DNA from: Planctomycetota bacterium
GTDB taxonomy: Bacteria; Planctomycetota; Planctomycetia; Planctomycetales; Planctomycetaceae
Direction of reading: 5' to 3'
Assembly: GCA_003670925.1 (NCBI GenBank)
Contig: QWQG01000145.1
Coordinates: forward strand, 1-33,655
DNA: 33,655 nucleotides
Shown here: piece after piece, positions 33,479-33,655 of the stretch
Layout: every line of letters starts with the position of its first letter
Position numbering within the stretch: position 1 is the stretch's first letter
Translations under genes and position numbers: made by a program
The notes under the pieces: generated by a model
The model's input: the letters and a program-made list of their open reading frames with translations, nothing else
Databases searched by the model: none
What the model was told of the DNA's origin: nothing

Positions 33479-33553
33479 AACCACAGATGGACGCAAATGA
33501 ACACAGATTGACTGTTGACTTTTATCTGTGTGAATTTGTGTTTATCTGTGGTT
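33479..33553. repeat. Large imperfect inverted repeat of CACAGAT type
   Basis: Two 30-bp arms (33479-33508 and 33524-33553) match as inverted repeats at 25 of 30 positions, around a 15-bp loop. The outer 10 bp (AACCACAGAT/ATCTGTGGTT) and inner 8 bp (ACACAGAT/ATCTGTGT) are perfect. Similar CACAGAT-rich dyads are, from memory, scattered between genes in several bacterial genomes, so it may be a dispersed intergenic element. Confidence 0.85.
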
Positions 33554-33655
33554 GATGCCGTTGGCCGCATTCTGACGCGTGAATGCGTACGCCCACGCAC
33601 ACCCAAGAATGCGATTTGTCCGTCAAGCTGGTTGCCTGCAACGTTGAATGCGAAC

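Larger units (their letters stand above)
33112..33655. other. Right-edge stretch without a gene
   Basis: About 540 bp. No frame looks like a protein: short plus and minus frames at 33206-33456 are mutual shadows. It contains the GCGATT run and the large inverted repeat listed separately, and otherwise nothing I recognise. Confidence 0.5.

Overview
The window looks like ordinary chromosome from a planctomycete, most likely family Planctomycetaceae or a close relative. I infer this from protein content. There are two sets of planctomycete-type secreted cytochrome c proteins (DUF1587/1592/1588/1585-like and DUF1549/1553-like), each followed or preceded by a twin-arginine DUF1552 or DUF1501 protein. 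There is also a cytochrome/WD40 fusion, a Tat-exported Gfo/Idh/MocA oxidoreductase and a lone MoxR ATPase. I see no rRNA, tRNA, CRISPR array, transposase or phage gene. All calls rest on reading the sequence and on family knowledge; no database search was run.

Layout, left to right. Positions 1-582 hold only a short, probably decayed gene fragment. A minus-strand block (583-6207) reads apbE, a DoxX-like membrane protein with a large insert, a strong terminator-like hairpin, then a Gfo/Idh/MocA oxidoreductase, a 35-residue membrane microprotein and an MFS transporter. A plus-strand TPR protein (6472-7989) ends in 15 tandem 12-bp units encoding Pro-Thr-Pro-Glu/Gly. It converges on a LPG-synthase-TM/YbhN-type membrane protein (8009-9010). 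Divergent from that is a tightly overlapped three-gene operon (9206-12218): a nucleotidyltransferase-like/P-loop kinase fusion, a lipopolysaccharide-kinase-like protein and a DXD glycosyltransferase-like protein. Together these four genes look like a cell-envelope glycan or lipid modification cassette, and they are the most interesting part of the window.

Next comes a secreted HSL-type esterase (12352-13521), then the DUF1592-type cytochrome and DUF1552 pair (13782-17566), a MoxR AAA+ ATPase (17953-18960), an unrecognised 396-residue protein and a PSP1-domain-like protein with a Cys-Gly-Thr-Cys tail (19006-20852). These are followed by a secreted metallo-beta-lactamase-fold hydrolase (21200-22246), malate dehydrogenase (22564-23553), an N-carbamoylputrescine amidase-like nitrilase (23847-24719) and a secreted DUF885 protein (25011-26768).

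The right end is a minus-strand operon transcribed DUF1501, then DUF1549/DUF1553, then cytochrome-WD40 (32955 down to 26802). The final 540 bp has no gene. It carries a run of five GCGATT hexamers just upstream of the DUF1501 gene and a large imperfect inverted repeat of the CACAGAT type near 33.5 kb. Genes that plausibly work together are the envelope cassette, the two exported cytochrome plus phosphatase-fold-like pairs, and possibly ApbE with the DoxX-like protein.
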